Assembly: GCA_036489445.1 (NCBI GenBank)
Contig: DASXFV010000017.1
Coordinates: 1-64,000 of the forward strand
Origin: DAIDKA01 sp036489445
Lineage (GTDB): Bacteria; Pseudomonadota; Gammaproteobacteria; Steroidobacterales; Steroidobacteraceae
DNA length: 64,000 nucleotides
Direction of reading: 5' to 3'
Shown: positions 32,119-41,036 of the stretch, one piece after another
Position numbering within the stretch: position 1 is the first letter of the stretch
Layout of the letters: each line of letters opens with the position of its first letter
Program-made: the position numbers and the translations under genes
The notes under the pieces: generated by a model
The model's database searches: none
The model's input: the letters and a program-made list of their open reading frames with translations, nothing else
What the model was told of the DNA's origin: nothing

Positions 32119-34100
32119 TGGGATTCGGTCTCGTCTTGCCCCGGAGCATCACTGGGCGATGGCCCGACTTCCAATGCGCCCTTGGCCTCCGCCGATGGCA
32201 CGGCGAAGGGCTTGAGCTTGCCATCCGCGCCCAGCAGGTAGGCATCCATCACTTTGCGTGCGATCGGCGCGGCGGTGCTGGCGCCGAAACCGGCGTTCTC
32301 AGCGAGTACGGCGATGGCGATGCGCGGTGCCTCCGCCGGCGCGAAGGCGACGAACCACGCGTCATCACGTTTGTTCTCGGCGACCGTCTTGGCGTTGTAC
32401 TTCTCGTTCTGTCCCACGGTGTACAGCTGGGCCGTACCGGTCTTGCCCGCGGCGGTATAGGCGGTTTTTGCAAAGGATTCATGTGCGGTGCCACAGTAGC
32501 GCGCGCAGATGGTCGTGCCGATCATGGCGTTGATGACCGTGGTCCAGTCTGCCTGGGAGATGCCCTCCACGGGCTTCTCCTCGACGGGCGGCAGCCGGGT
32601 CACGCGGCCATCGGGGCCACGGGTGCCGGTGACCAGGCGCGGCCGGAAACTCCTGCCGCGCTCGCCAATCACACCGACGATGTGGGCCAGCTGCAGCGGT
32701 GTTACGAGCAGGTAGCCCTGGCCGATGCCGAGGTTCACGGTTTCACCGGGGAACCACACCTGGTCGGCCGGGTGCTTGAAGGCCGTGCGTTTCCACTCCG
32801 GCGAGGGCAGCAGTCCCGGCTTTTCACCGCTGATGTCGATGCCGGTGAGTTGGCCGTAGCCGAAGGGCGCGAGCCCCGCGGCGAGCTTGTCGATTCCCAT
32901 TTCCGAGGCGAGCTTGTAGAAATACACGTCCGAGGAGCGGGCGATGGCCTCAGGCATGTCGAGGAGCCCGCGAGGCTCACCTTTGTCCGCACGAAAGACG
33001 TGGCGACTGTGCGGCAGCTGGAAGGTACCCAGGCACAGCACTTTGCGGTCGGCCGTGATGGTGTGGTCGGTCAGGGCCACCAGGGCGATTGCGGGCTTGA
33101 TGGTCGAGCCCGACGGATAGGTGCCGCGCAGGGCGCGGTTCAGCAAGGGTTTGTCGTCGTCGTTGGCAAGGGCGGCGTATTCCGCGCGCGTGATCCCGCG
33201 GGCGAATTCGGTCGGATCGAAGCCGGGCTTGCTGACCAGCGCGATGACGTCCCCGGTGCTGGGATCGAGCGCCACCACCGCGCCGCGGCGATCGCCGAGC
33301 GCCTCCTCGGCCACACGTTGGACCTCCAGGTCCAGGCCCAGGACCAGGTTTTCGCCGGAGACGGGGGCCTGGGTGCGCAGGTGCGGCACCACGCTGCCGA
33401 TCTTCTCCACCGAGCGACCCTGTGCGTTGACCAGGATCTCCCGATAGCCATTGGTACCGTGCAGTTGCTTTTCATAGGCGCCTTCCACGCCCAGCTTGCC
33501 GATGACGGAGGTGCCGGCATAGGCCGCCGCGTCGATGCGCTGCAAGTCGGCCTCGCTCAGGGCGCTGACGTAACCCAGAGCGTGCACCGCGAGCGCGCCG
33601 TTGGGGTACCAGCGGGTCTGGCGCGATGTGATATCCACACCCGGGAAGTCAAAGCGATGCACGGCGAAGCGCCCGACGTCCTCGTCCGTCATGCGCAGGC
33701 GGATGGGCACGCTGTCGAAGGTGCGCCGGGACAGGACCATGCGGCGGATATCCGGCAACTCGTCATTGGTCAGCAGGCCGATGTTCACCAGGCCCTTGAG
33801 GGTGGCGTCGAGGTCGGTGACTTCCTCGCGTACCAGTTCCAGCTGGTAACCGGGTTGCCCGCCGGCAAGCGTCGCCCCATTGCGGTCGAGCAATAAGCCG
33901 CGGGCGGCGGGGATGGGTTCGATGCGCACCCGGTTGTACTGTGATTGCTGGGAGTAGTAGTCGTAGCGCACCACCTGCAGCAGCACCAGACGTCCGGCGA
34001 GGACCAGCAGCAGGATGGCGCCGAAGGCGCTAGCGACCAGCGCCCGCTGGTCGAAGCGGCGCTGCTCCTTCCAGTGGTCCTTGATTCGTACGCCGCGCAT
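32115..34100 (-). CDS. mrdA: Penicillin-binding protein 2
   Basis: PBP2 is the transpeptidase of the elongation machinery. The 661-residue protein has one N-terminal membrane segment (about 22-45), a pedestal/dimerisation domain, and a transpeptidase domain with the active-site SGSTIKP, the SSD variant of the SxN motif in ARSSDVYFY, and KTGTAQ. A segment with Cys and two His (CLGTFQLPHSRH) sits between the first two motifs, where E. coli PBP2 carries a zinc site. The C-terminal 50 residues are acidic and low in complexity. It lies 19 nt behind mreD. Confidence 0.95.
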   Translation of the reverse strand: MRGVRIKDHWKEQRRFDQRALVASAFGAILLLVLAGRLVLLQVVRYDYYSQQSQYNRVRIEPIPAARGLLLDRNGATLAGGQPGYQLELVREEVTDLDATLKGLVNIGLLTNDELPDIRRMVLSRRTFDSVPIRLRMTDEDVGRFAVHRFDFPGVDITSRQTRWYPNGALAVHALGYVSALSEADLQRIDAAAYAGTSVIGKLGVEGAYEKQLHGTNGYREILVNAQGRSVEKIGSVVPHLRTQAPVSGENLVLGLDLEVQRVAEEALGDRRGAVVALDPSTGDVIALVSKPGFDPTEFARGITRAEYAALANDDDKPLLNRALRGTYPSGSTIKPAIALVALTDHTITADRKVLCLGTFQLPHSRHVFRADKGEPRGLLDMPEAIARSSDVYFYKLASEMGIDKLAAGLAPFGYGQLTGIDISGEKPGLLPSPEWKRTAFKHPADQVWFPGETVNLGIGQGYLLVTPLQLAHIVGVIGERGRSFRPRLVTGTRGPDGRVTRLPPVEEKPVEGISQADWTTVINAMIGTTICARYCGTAHESFAKTAYTAAGKTGTAQLYTVGQNEKYNAKTVAENKRDDAWFVAFAPAEAPRIAIAVLAENAGFGASTAAPIARKVMDAYLLGADGKLKPFAVPSAEAKGALEVGPSPSDAPGQDETESQ

Positions 34101-34119
34101 GGGTCAGGCCGCCTTACAG

Positions 34120-34599
34120 TCAGCGGGCGCCGCGCGTGCGATCAAGCACCGCGGCAGCCAGGGGCCAGATGAGAGCGCCGGTGAGCGTATGGATCCAGCG
34201 CAGCGGGGTGGTGATGGGATGCCCCGTCCAGCCGTCGATGGCGAACAGGATGAATTCATACACGATGAGAGCACCCAGCATGATGAGGGCTTGCTGGAAT
34301 GAAGGCTTGAGGCGGATCTTCTGATGCTCGCGCACCGCCACATAGGTGATGGCCGAGAGCGCCAGTGCGTTCTGGCCCAGCACCGCCCCGCGGAACACGT
34401 CCAGCGCCAGGCCGCTGAAGAAGCCCAGGCCGATGCCCCCCAGGCGCGGCACGCTGATCGACCAGTACATGACGGTGAGCACCAGGAAAGCCGGGCGCAC
34501 GGCTGCCAGCCACTGCGGCAGGGGCAGCACGGACAGGATCAGCGCCACCAGCACGGTCAGCAGCATCCGCCCAAAGGACTCGCGGTTGCGCTCGATCAT
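34120..34599 (-). CDS. mreD: Rod shape-determining protein MreD
   Basis: MreD is a small integral membrane protein of the rod complex. The 159-residue product has about five hydrophobic segments and the family pattern PQWLAAVRPAFLVLTVMYW near the N-terminus followed by GIGLGFFSGLALDVFRGAVLGQNAL. Its start overlaps the mreC stop (ATGA). Confidence 0.93.
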   Translation of the reverse strand: MIERNRESFGRMLLTVLVALILSVLPLPQWLAAVRPAFLVLTVMYWSISVPRLGGIGLGFFSGLALDVFRGAVLGQNALALSAITYVAVREHQKIRLKPSFQQALIMLGALIVYEFILFAIDGWTGHPITTPLRWIHTLTGALIWPLAAAVLDRTRGAR

Positions 34600-35597
34600 G
34601 GCGCGGGCCGCCCAGCGGCTGGCACGGGGCCAAGTCGCGGCAGATCAGGCAGCGGTAACAGCTCCAGCGGTGGCGCCGGCTGGCGCTGCAGGGCTGGATT
34701 GCCAGTGCCGAGCGCGCCACTCAGCAGTCGGGTCGGCGCAGCCGGATTATTGCCCTGGAACCACACCAGCATCACCTCGCGCAGCGCCGACAGGTGCGCC
34801 AGCGGGATCGCACGGAACTGCCCTGCCGGCTGCCCCGAATCGCGACGGACAGCGCCGATGCGCGCCACCGGATAGCCTTGCGGGAAGACGCCGCCAAGAC
34901 CGGAGGTCACCAGCAGATCGCCGGGTTTCACATCCGCGTTGGCGGGCAGGTAGGACAACGCCAGGGAGTCCGGATCGCCGGTGCCCACCGCGATGGTGTG
35001 GACACCCGTGCGCTGGATGTCCACAGGGACTGCGCTTTCAGGGTCCGTGACCAGGATGACTTCGGCGCTCCACGGGCTCACCCGCGTGGTCTGGCCGAGA
35101 AGTCCGAAGCTGTCCATTACGGCCTGACCCTTGAAGACGCCGTTATGCATACCGCGATCGATCAACAGACGCTGCGGCAGGCCATTGAGTTCCACGTCTT
35201 TGATGACTTCGGCCACCATCCAGTGGTCAGCCACGGCGGGCAGCGCCGCGCGCAGGCCGCGTAGTTCGGCGTTCTCGCGCGCCAGTGCCTCGAAGCGCAT
35301 GACTTTCAAGGACAGGTCGCGGTTCTGCTGATGCAGGGCGGCGTTGCGGGCTTCCAGGGTTTCTCGTGCGGTCAGGCTCTCCTGAGTCCAATGCCAGGCC
35401 TGCGCCGGGGAACTGACGGCCAGCTGCAGGGGATAGGCCGCAGCACTCAGGTAGTAGCGCGCATGGGTGAGCCAGCCGCCCCGGCGATCGAGCACCATGA
35501 GCACAATCGCCAGGATGGCGTACACGGTGAAACTGAAGCCCGGAGCGGTCCCTCGCCCCTGCGAAGTCCGGTAGTTTCCTGCGCCGTAAGCAGCCAC
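34596..35597 (-). CDS. mreC: Rod shape-determining protein MreC
   Basis: MreC links the cytoplasmic MreB filament to periplasmic wall enzymes and activates PBP2. The 333-residue protein has an N-terminal membrane segment, a coiled-coil (about 80-120, ETLEARNAALHQQNRDLSLK) and a beta-rich periplasmic domain with LLIDRGMHNGVFKGQAV and GDLLVTSGLGGVFPQGYPVA. The C-terminal 45 residues are rich in proline and leucine. The start is GTG, 27 nt behind mreB. Confidence 0.93.
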   Translation of the reverse strand: MAAYGAGNYRTSQGRGTAPGFSFTVYAILAIVLMVLDRRGGWLTHARYYLSAAAYPLQLAVSSPAQAWHWTQESLTARETLEARNAALHQQNRDLSLKVMRFEALARENAELRGLRAALPAVADHWMVAEVIKDVELNGLPQRLLIDRGMHNGVFKGQAVMDSFGLLGQTTRVSPWSAEVILVTDPESAVPVDIQRTGVHTIAVGTGDPDSLALSYLPANADVKPGDLLVTSGLGGVFPQGYPVARIGAVRRDSGQPAGQFRAIPLAHLSALREVMLVWFQGNNPAAPTRLLSGALGTGNPALQRQPAPPLELLPLPDLPRLGPVPAAGRPAP

Positions 35598-35624
35598 ACG
35601 CTTTATTGCACGGGAGGCGAGCGG

Positions 35625-36668
35625 TTACTCGAGACCGAAGTGGCCGGGGCCCATCTCGTCCATCAGTTCGAGAATGCGTCCGCCACCTCGTGCCACGCAG
35701 GTCAGCGGATCATCCGCCACCACCACCGGCAGGCCGGTTTCCTCGGTCAGCAGCTTGTCGATGTCACGCAGCAGGGCGCCACCTCCGGTGAGCACGATGC
35801 CCCGCTCGGCGACATCCGCGCCCAGTTCCGGCGGCGTCTGTTCGAGGGCTTGTTTGACGGCACTGACGATGCTCTGCAGCGGTTCCTGCAGGGCCTCGAG
35901 GATCTCGTTGCTGTTGAGGGTGAAGCTGCGCGGCACGCCTTCCGAGAGGTTGCGGCCCTTCACCGACAGTTCGCGCACCTGCTGGCCTGGGTAAGCCGAG
36001 CCGATCTCGATCTTGATGCGCTCCGCGGTCGCCTCACCGATCAGGATGCCGTAATTGCGGCGCACGTAGTTCATGATGGCGTCGTCAAAACGATCGCCGC
36101 CGATGCGCGCGGAGTTGGCGTAGACGATGCCGTTGAGGGACAGCACGGCCACTTCGGAAGTGCCGCCACCGATGTCCAGGACCATGGAACCGCGCGCCTC
36201 GTGGACCGGCAGCCCTGCGCCGACCGCCGCGGCCATGGGTTCGCTGACGATTGCCACGTTGCGGGCCCCCGCCCCTTCAGCCGATTCGCGGATGGCACGG
36301 CGTTCCACCTGGGTGGAACCGAATGGCACGCATACCAGCACCCTGGGTGAGGGCTTGAGCATGCGGTTGCCATGGACCTTGTTGATAAAGTACTGGAGCA
36401 TTTTCTCCGTGTACGTGAAGTCAGCGATGACGCCGTCCTTCATGGGGCGCACGGCATTGATGTGCCCTGGCGTGCGCCCGAGCATGCCCTTGGCTTCCGA
36501 CCCGACAGCGACGATGATCTTGCCACCGCGTGTGGGTTCATCCTGAACAGCGACCACGGAGGGCTCGTTGAGCACGATGCCCTTGTCGCGGACGTAGATC
36601 AGGGTGTTTGCCGTACCCAGGTCGATCGACAGATCACTGGAAAAGTAACCGCGAAGACGTTTGAACAT
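35625..36668 (-). CDS. mreB: Actin-like rod shape-determining protein MreB
   Basis: MreB polymerises under the inner membrane and positions the elongation machinery. It has 347 residues. The phosphate-binding loop DLGTANTLIYV is at the N-terminus, followed by the second loop MVLDIGGGTSEVAV and the adenosine motif GIVLTGGGALL. It is the first gene of a run of ten minus-strand genes down to ybeD and is divergent from gatC. Confidence 0.97.
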   Translation of the reverse strand: MFKRLRGYFSSDLSIDLGTANTLIYVRDKGIVLNEPSVVAVQDEPTRGGKIIVAVGSEAKGMLGRTPGHINAVRPMKDGVIADFTYTEKMLQYFINKVHGNRMLKPSPRVLVCVPFGSTQVERRAIRESAEGAGARNVAIVSEPMAAAVGAGLPVHEARGSMVLDIGGGTSEVAVLSLNGIVYANSARIGGDRFDDAIMNYVRRNYGILIGEATAERIKIEIGSAYPGQQVRELSVKGRNLSEGVPRSFTLNSNEILEALQEPLQSIVSAVKQALEQTPPELGADVAERGIVLTGGGALLRDIDKLLTEETGLPVVVADDPLTCVARGGGRILELMDEMGPGHFGLE

Positions 36669-36719
36669 GAAAAAACCGGCGTTTGAAGCAAGCGGGAGGA
36701 GCCTCCCAAAGTGGCGCGT

Positions 36720-36748
36720 ACCATAGCAACCGATGCGACATTGAGCAA
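36720..36748 (-). promoter_or_regulatory. Putative mreB promoter
   Basis: On the minus strand TTGCTC (36748-36743) and TATGGT (36725-36720) are 17 bp apart, giving a start about 45 nt upstream of the mreB ATG. In the resulting leader lies the inverted repeat GGGAGG/CCTCCC (36694-36707). The hexamers match consensus at 3 and 4 positions, so this is a moderate candidate. Confidence 0.4.
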
Positions 36749-36763
36749 GGCGCGGTGTATCAT
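36735..36763 (+). promoter_or_regulatory. Putative gatC promoter
   Basis: GCGACA (36735-36740, 4 of 6) and TATCAT (36758-36763, 5 of 6) are separated by exactly 17 bp. Transcription would start about 42 nt before the gatC ATG. It overlaps the opposing mreB promoter candidate, so the two may compete. Confidence 0.45.
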
Positions 36764-36811
36764 TTCGCGCCCATTTTCCCGCAGTTTTGTGAGCTCACAC
36801 CAAGGTCCGAC

Positions 36812-37096
36812 ATGAAGCCCGAAGAGATAGCGTCGATTGCCCATCTGGCGCGTCTGTCAATGGACGAGGCCGAGATTCCCCGCTACCAGGACTCTCTGGC
36901 GCGCATTCTGTCGTTTGTCGGCGACTTGGAGCGCGCGCAGACTCAGGATGTGAACCCCATGGCGCATCCGTTGCCGGGGCTGGTACAGCGCCTCAGAGCG
37001 GATGTGGTCACCGAGACCGATGCGCATGAGCGCTATCAGGCGAACGCGCCACAGGTTGCCGCATCCTTGTATCTGGTGCCAAAGGTCATCGAGTGA
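36812..37096 (+). CDS. gatC: Asp-tRNA(Asn)/Glu-tRNA(Gln) amidotransferase subunit C
   Basis: GatC stabilises the GatA-GatB complex that converts misacylated Asp-tRNA(Asn) or Glu-tRNA(Gln) to the correct aminoacyl-tRNA. From the ATG at 36812 it has 94 residues, the family size. EEIASIAHLARLSMDEAE at the start and a C-terminal SLYLVPKVIE are characteristic. The stop overlaps the gatA GTG. Longer upstream frames have no support. Confidence 0.94.
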   Translation: MKPEEIASIAHLARLSMDEAEIPRYQDSLARILSFVGDLERAQTQDVNPMAHPLPGLVQRLRADVVTETDAHERYQANAPQVAASLYLVPKVIE

Positions 37097-38553
37097 GTCT
37101 GCATACCAAATCGCTGGTGCAGTTGGCGGCGGGGCTGCGTTCCGGTGAGTTCTCCAGCGTTGAACTCACCCGGGAGCTGCTGGCGCGGATCGAGGCGCAC
37201 CAGCCACAACTGAACGCCCTGATCTCGGTGACTGCCACCTCCGCCATGCAGGAGGCGGCGGCGGCCGATGGTGTGCTGGCGCGTGGGGGTGGCGGGTCTC
37301 TTACCGGTATCCCTCTGGTTCACAAGGATATCTTCTGTACCGAAGGGGTCCGGACGACCTGCGCCTCGCGCATGCTGGACAACTTTGTCGCCCCCTACGA
37401 TGCGACGGTTGTGGCGAAGCTCAAGGCCGAGGGCATGGTCATGTTGGGCAAGGCCAACATGGATGAGTTTGCGATGGGCTCCTCCAATGAGACCAGCTAC
37501 TACGGTCCGGTGCATAACCCCTGGAACCGCAAGTTGGTACCGGGGGGCTCCTCGGGCGGTTCGGCCGCGGTGGTGGCGGCGCGGCTGGCACCCTTCGCCA
37601 GCGCCACGGACACCGGTGGGTCCATCCGCCAGCCCGCGGCACTGTGCGGCATCACGGGCTTCAAGCCCACCTATGGGCGCGTCTCGCGCTACGGCATGAT
37701 CGCATTTGCCTCCAGCCTGGACCAGGGTGGCACGCTCACCACCTCAGCCGAGGATGCAGCCCTGGTGTTGCGTGCGATGGCGGGATTCGATCCGCGTGAT
37801 TCAACCAGCGTGGACCGGCCGGTGCCGGACTATGTGGGTGAACTGAATCAGCCCCTGGCGGGGCTGAAGATCGGTTTGCTCAAGGAATTCTTTGAGAAGG
37901 GGCTCGACCCGGCGAACGAGCGCTGCGTGCGCGCGGCGCTCGCGGTATATGAGAAGCTCGGCGCGAAGCTGATCGAGGTCAGTCTGCCGAACCTCGGGCT
38001 CTCGGTCCCCGCGTACTACGTGGTGGCGCCGGCGGAATGTTCCTCCAACCTGGCGCGTTTTGATGGCGTGCGGTTCGGACATCGGGCCAAGGATCCGAAG
38101 GATCTCATGGACCTGTACAAGCGCTCGCGCGGCGAGGGTTTCGGGGCCGAGGTGAAGCGTCGCATCATGACCGGCACCTATGTGCTGTCGGCCGGCTATT
38201 ACGATGCGTTCTATATCAAGGCGCAGAAGGTGCGACGCCTGATTGCGAACGAGTTCGAGCAGGCGTTCACGCAGGTCGATGTGCTGATGGGCCCGACGAC
38301 GCCGACGGTGGCCTTCGAGCTGGGGTCCAAGACCTCCGATCCCATCACCATGTACCTGAACGACATCTACACCATTGGCGCGAACCTGGCGGGCCTGCCC
38401 GCGATGTCCATTCCCTGTGGGCTGGTGCAGGACCTGCCCGTGGGACTGCAGATCATCGGTCGGCATTTCGCGGAAGGTACGCTGCTGAGCGCCGCCCACG
38501 CCTATCAGCGTGAAACCGATTGGCACACCCTGATCCCGCCCGGCTATGAATAA
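37093..38553 (+). CDS. gatA: Asp-tRNA(Asn)/Glu-tRNA(Gln) amidotransferase subunit A
   Basis: GatA is the glutamine amidase subunit. The 486-residue protein has the amidase Ser-cisSer-Lys triad: Lys in PLVHKDIF, the serine loop GGSSGGSAAVVAARLAP, and the nucleophile in DTGGSIRQPAALCG. The C-terminal part has GLPAMSIPCG. The GTG start overlaps the gatC stop, and its end overlaps gatB by 8 nt. Confidence 0.96.
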   Translation: MSLHTKSLVQLAAGLRSGEFSSVELTRELLARIEAHQPQLNALISVTATSAMQEAAAADGVLARGGGGSLTGIPLVHKDIFCTEGVRTTCASRMLDNFVAPYDATVVAKLKAEGMVMLGKANMDEFAMGSSNETSYYGPVHNPWNRKLVPGGSSGGSAAVVAARLAPFASATDTGGSIRQPAALCGITGFKPTYGRVSRYGMIAFASSLDQGGTLTTSAEDAALVLRAMAGFDPRDSTSVDRPVPDYVGELNQPLAGLKIGLLKEFFEKGLDPANERCVRAALAVYEKLGAKLIEVSLPNLGLSVPAYYVVAPAECSSNLARFDGVRFGHRAKDPKDLMDLYKRSRGEGFGAEVKRRIMTGTYVLSAGYYDAFYIKAQKVRRLIANEFEQAFTQVDVLMGPTTPTVAFELGSKTSDPITMYLNDIYTIGANLAGLPAMSIPCGLVQDLPVGLQIIGRHFAEGTLLSAAHAYQRETDWHTLIPPGYE

Positions 38554-39991
38554 CGAAACCTGGGAAACCGTCATCGGGCTGGAAGTCCATGCTCAGCTGG
38601 CGACGAATTCAAAAATCTTTTCCGCCTCGGCCACCGCCTATGGGGCTCCACCGAATGCGCAGGCGAATCTGGTGGATCTGGGCTATCCGGGCGTGTTGCC
38701 GGTGCTGAACCAGGCGGCCGTGGGGATGGCGGTGAAGTTCGGCCTGGCCATCTCGGCCCAGGTGGCGCCGCTGTCGGTGTTCGCGCGCAAGAATTACTTC
38801 TACCCCGATCTGCCCAAGGGCTACCAGATCAGCCAGTATGAGCTGCCCATCGTGGCCAAGGGGCACATGGACATCGTGCTGGAGGACGGGGTGGTCAAGC
38901 GCATCGGCATCACTCGCGCGCATCTGGAAGAGGACGCGGGCAAGTCGATGCACGAGGGCTTGGGCGCCTTCTCCGGCATCGATCTGAACCGCGCCGGAAC
39001 GCCCTTGATTGAGATCGTCTCCGAACCGGACATGCGTTCGGCCAAGGAGGCCGTGGCGTACCTGAAGAAGATCCATACCCTGGTGCGGTACCTGGAGATC
39101 TGCGACGGCAACATGCAGGAAGGTTCCTTCCGCTGCGATGCCAATGTCTCGGTGCGGCGCAAGGGCGCGCAGAAGTTCGGTACGCGTGCGGAGATCAAGA
39201 ATCTCAACTCCTTCCGCTTCGTGGAAAAGGCCATCCATTACGAGGTGGCGCGCCAGATCGACATCATCGAGTCCGGCGGCAAAGTGCTGCAGGAGACGCG
39301 GCTGTATGACCCGGACAGGGGCGAGACGCGCTCCATGCGTTCGAAAGAGGAAGCCAACGACTACCGCTACTTTCCGGATCCGGATCTGTTGCCGGTGGTG
39401 GTCGCGGAGTCCTTCATTGCCGGTGTCCGCGCCACGCTGCCGGAGCTGCCGGATGAGAAGGCGGCGCGTTTCGCCTCGGCCTTTGGTCTGTCGCCCTATG
39501 ACGCCGGTGTACTCACCTCCAGTCGCGAATTGGGCAACTACTACGAGGCTGTGGTGCGGGAGATTCCGCAGGATCCAAAGCTTGCCGCCAACTGGGTCAT
39601 GGGAGAACTGGCCGCGGCGTTGAACCGCGATGGCGTGGACATCGGGGACAGCAAACTCACCGCTCCGAGAGTCGCGGGCCTGCTCAGACGCATCACGGAT
39701 GGCACCATCTCGGGCAAGATCGCCAAGGAGGTCTTTGAGGCCATGTGGGCGAATGGGGCGGATGCGGATTCCGTCATCGCTGAAAAGGGTCTGAAACAGA
39801 TCTGCGATCCGGCGGCCATTGAGAAAGCGATCGATGAGGTCATGGCCCGCAGCTCCGGGCAGTTGGCCGACTACCGCGCCGGCAAGGACAAGCTGTTCGG
39901 CTACTTCGTCGGCCAGGTCATGAAGGCAACCGGTGGGAAGGCCAACCCGGCGCAGTTGAATGAGCTGCTCAAGAAGAAGCTGGCCGGCTGA
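38546..39991 (+). CDS. gatB: Asp-tRNA(Asn)/Glu-tRNA(Gln) amidotransferase subunit B
   Basis: GatB binds the misacylated tRNA and activates its acyl group with ATP. The 481-residue protein starts with ETVIGLEVHAQL and contains KNYFYPDLPKGYQISQYE, HLEEDAGKS, the NRAGTPLIEIVSEPDM motif and a C-terminal YqeY-like helical tail. It begins inside the end of gatA. Retention of GatCAB implies that asparaginyl- or glutaminyl-tRNA is made indirectly, but which one cannot be told from this window. Confidence 0.97.
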   Translation: MNNETWETVIGLEVHAQLATNSKIFSASATAYGAPPNAQANLVDLGYPGVLPVLNQAAVGMAVKFGLAISAQVAPLSVFARKNYFYPDLPKGYQISQYELPIVAKGHMDIVLEDGVVKRIGITRAHLEEDAGKSMHEGLGAFSGIDLNRAGTPLIEIVSEPDMRSAKEAVAYLKKIHTLVRYLEICDGNMQEGSFRCDANVSVRRKGAQKFGTRAEIKNLNSFRFVEKAIHYEVARQIDIIESGGKVLQETRLYDPDRGETRSMRSKEEANDYRYFPDPDLLPVVVAESFIAGVRATLPELPDEKAARFASAFGLSPYDAGVLTSSRELGNYYEAVVREIPQDPKLAANWVMGELAAALNRDGVDIGDSKLTAPRVAGLLRRITDGTISGKIAKEVFEAMWANGADADSVIAEKGLKQICDPAAIEKAIDEVMARSSGQLADYRAGKDKLFGYFVGQVMKATGGKANPAQLNELLKKKLAG

Positions 39992-40053
39992 GGCTTGAGG
40001 GGGAGAAAGCCGGGGGATTGTGATTGCACCACACTGCCCCCAGAGTGGGCGCC

Positions 40054-41022
40054 ATGACTACTGAATTTCGCGCACCGGAGCAGGTGCAACGCTTTATTTT
40101 CGAGGGCCGGCCCGTGCGCGGGCAGTGGGTTGGAATCGGCCGGGGTTGGCGGGATCTGCGCCAGTTCCGCGAGTATTCGCCCCCGGTGCAGGAACTGCTC
40201 GGCCAGGCCGTTTGTGCCGCGCTGCTGCTGGCCGCGACCCTCAAGTTCAAGGGCACCCTGACGCTGCAACTGCAGGGTAACGGCGCGGTGGGGCTGCTGG
40301 TGGCTCAGTGCACCCATGATTTCCGCTACCGGGCGCTGGCCCGGGCACAGGGGGACGGGGCGGCGATGTCGTTGACGCCGGAGGTGTTCCGCTGGCTGGT
40401 GGGCGAGGAGGGTCGGCTGACGGTGACCATCGAGGCCGAGGAGCGCGAGATGCGCTACCAGGGCGTGGTGCCGCTGACCGGACATTCCCTGGCGGTCTGC
40501 CTGGAACAGTACTTTGCCTCCTCGGAACAGCTGCCGACGCGAGTGCGGCTGGCGGCCGATAGCGAGCAGGCGGCGGGTCTTCTGGTGCAACGCCTACCCG
40601 GTGCGGGCAGCGAAGCGGCGGCGCAGTTCGCCGATGATGAGGCCGGAACGGCCTGGGCGGATGCGCAGGCCAGTCTCGAGGCCGTGACCGCCGCGGATCT
40701 GCTGCACTTCACCGGCGAGGAGCTGCTGATGCAGGACTTCCGCCAGCATGATGTACGGGTGTTTCCGGGGACCCCGGTGCGGTTTCAGTGTCGCTGCGAC
40801 ACGCAGCGCGTCGATCACATGTTGCGCGGATTGGGCGAACAGGAAGTGCGCGCGGTGCTCAAGGAGCAGGGTGCTGTGACGGTGACCTGTGATTTTTGCA
40901 ATCGCCCCTACCAGTATGACGCGGCTGCGGTGGAGGCACTGTTCGCTGCCGAAGATGGGCGGCAGGCCCCTCCTGATGGCGATCAGGGTCAGGACCACGG
41001 GTCGGGCCGCTCCCTGCACTGA
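40054..41022 (+). CDS. hslO: Redox-regulated chaperone Hsp33
   Basis: Hsp33 is a cytoplasmic holdase activated when oxidation releases its zinc. From the ATG at 40054 it has 322 residues. The zinc-binding pairs near the C-terminus are complete: CRC in QCRCD and CxxC in CDFCNRPYQYD. The N-terminal substrate-binding core has LLGQAVCAALLLAATLKFKGTLTLQLQGNG. A 25-residue polar tail follows the last family motif. An earlier in-frame start at 40024 lacks support. It is 62 nt behind gatB. Confidence 0.93.
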   Translation: MTTEFRAPEQVQRFIFEGRPVRGQWVGIGRGWRDLRQFREYSPPVQELLGQAVCAALLLAATLKFKGTLTLQLQGNGAVGLLVAQCTHDFRYRALARAQGDGAAMSLTPEVFRWLVGEEGRLTVTIEAEEREMRYQGVVPLTGHSLAVCLEQYFASSEQLPTRVRLAADSEQAAGLLVQRLPGAGSEAAAQFADDEAGTAWADAQASLEAVTAADLLHFTGEELLMQDFRQHDVRVFPGTPVRFQCRCDTQRVDHMLRGLGEQEVRAVLKEQGAVTVTCDFCNRPYQYDAAAVEALFAAEDGRQAPPDGDQGQDHGSGRSLH

Positions 41023-41036
41023 ACGGCCCTGGCCCA

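Noticed and set aside
32118..33896. Plus-strand open frame of 592 codons opposite mrdA
   Set aside because: It mirrors PBP2 codons; no motifs or ribosome-binding site.
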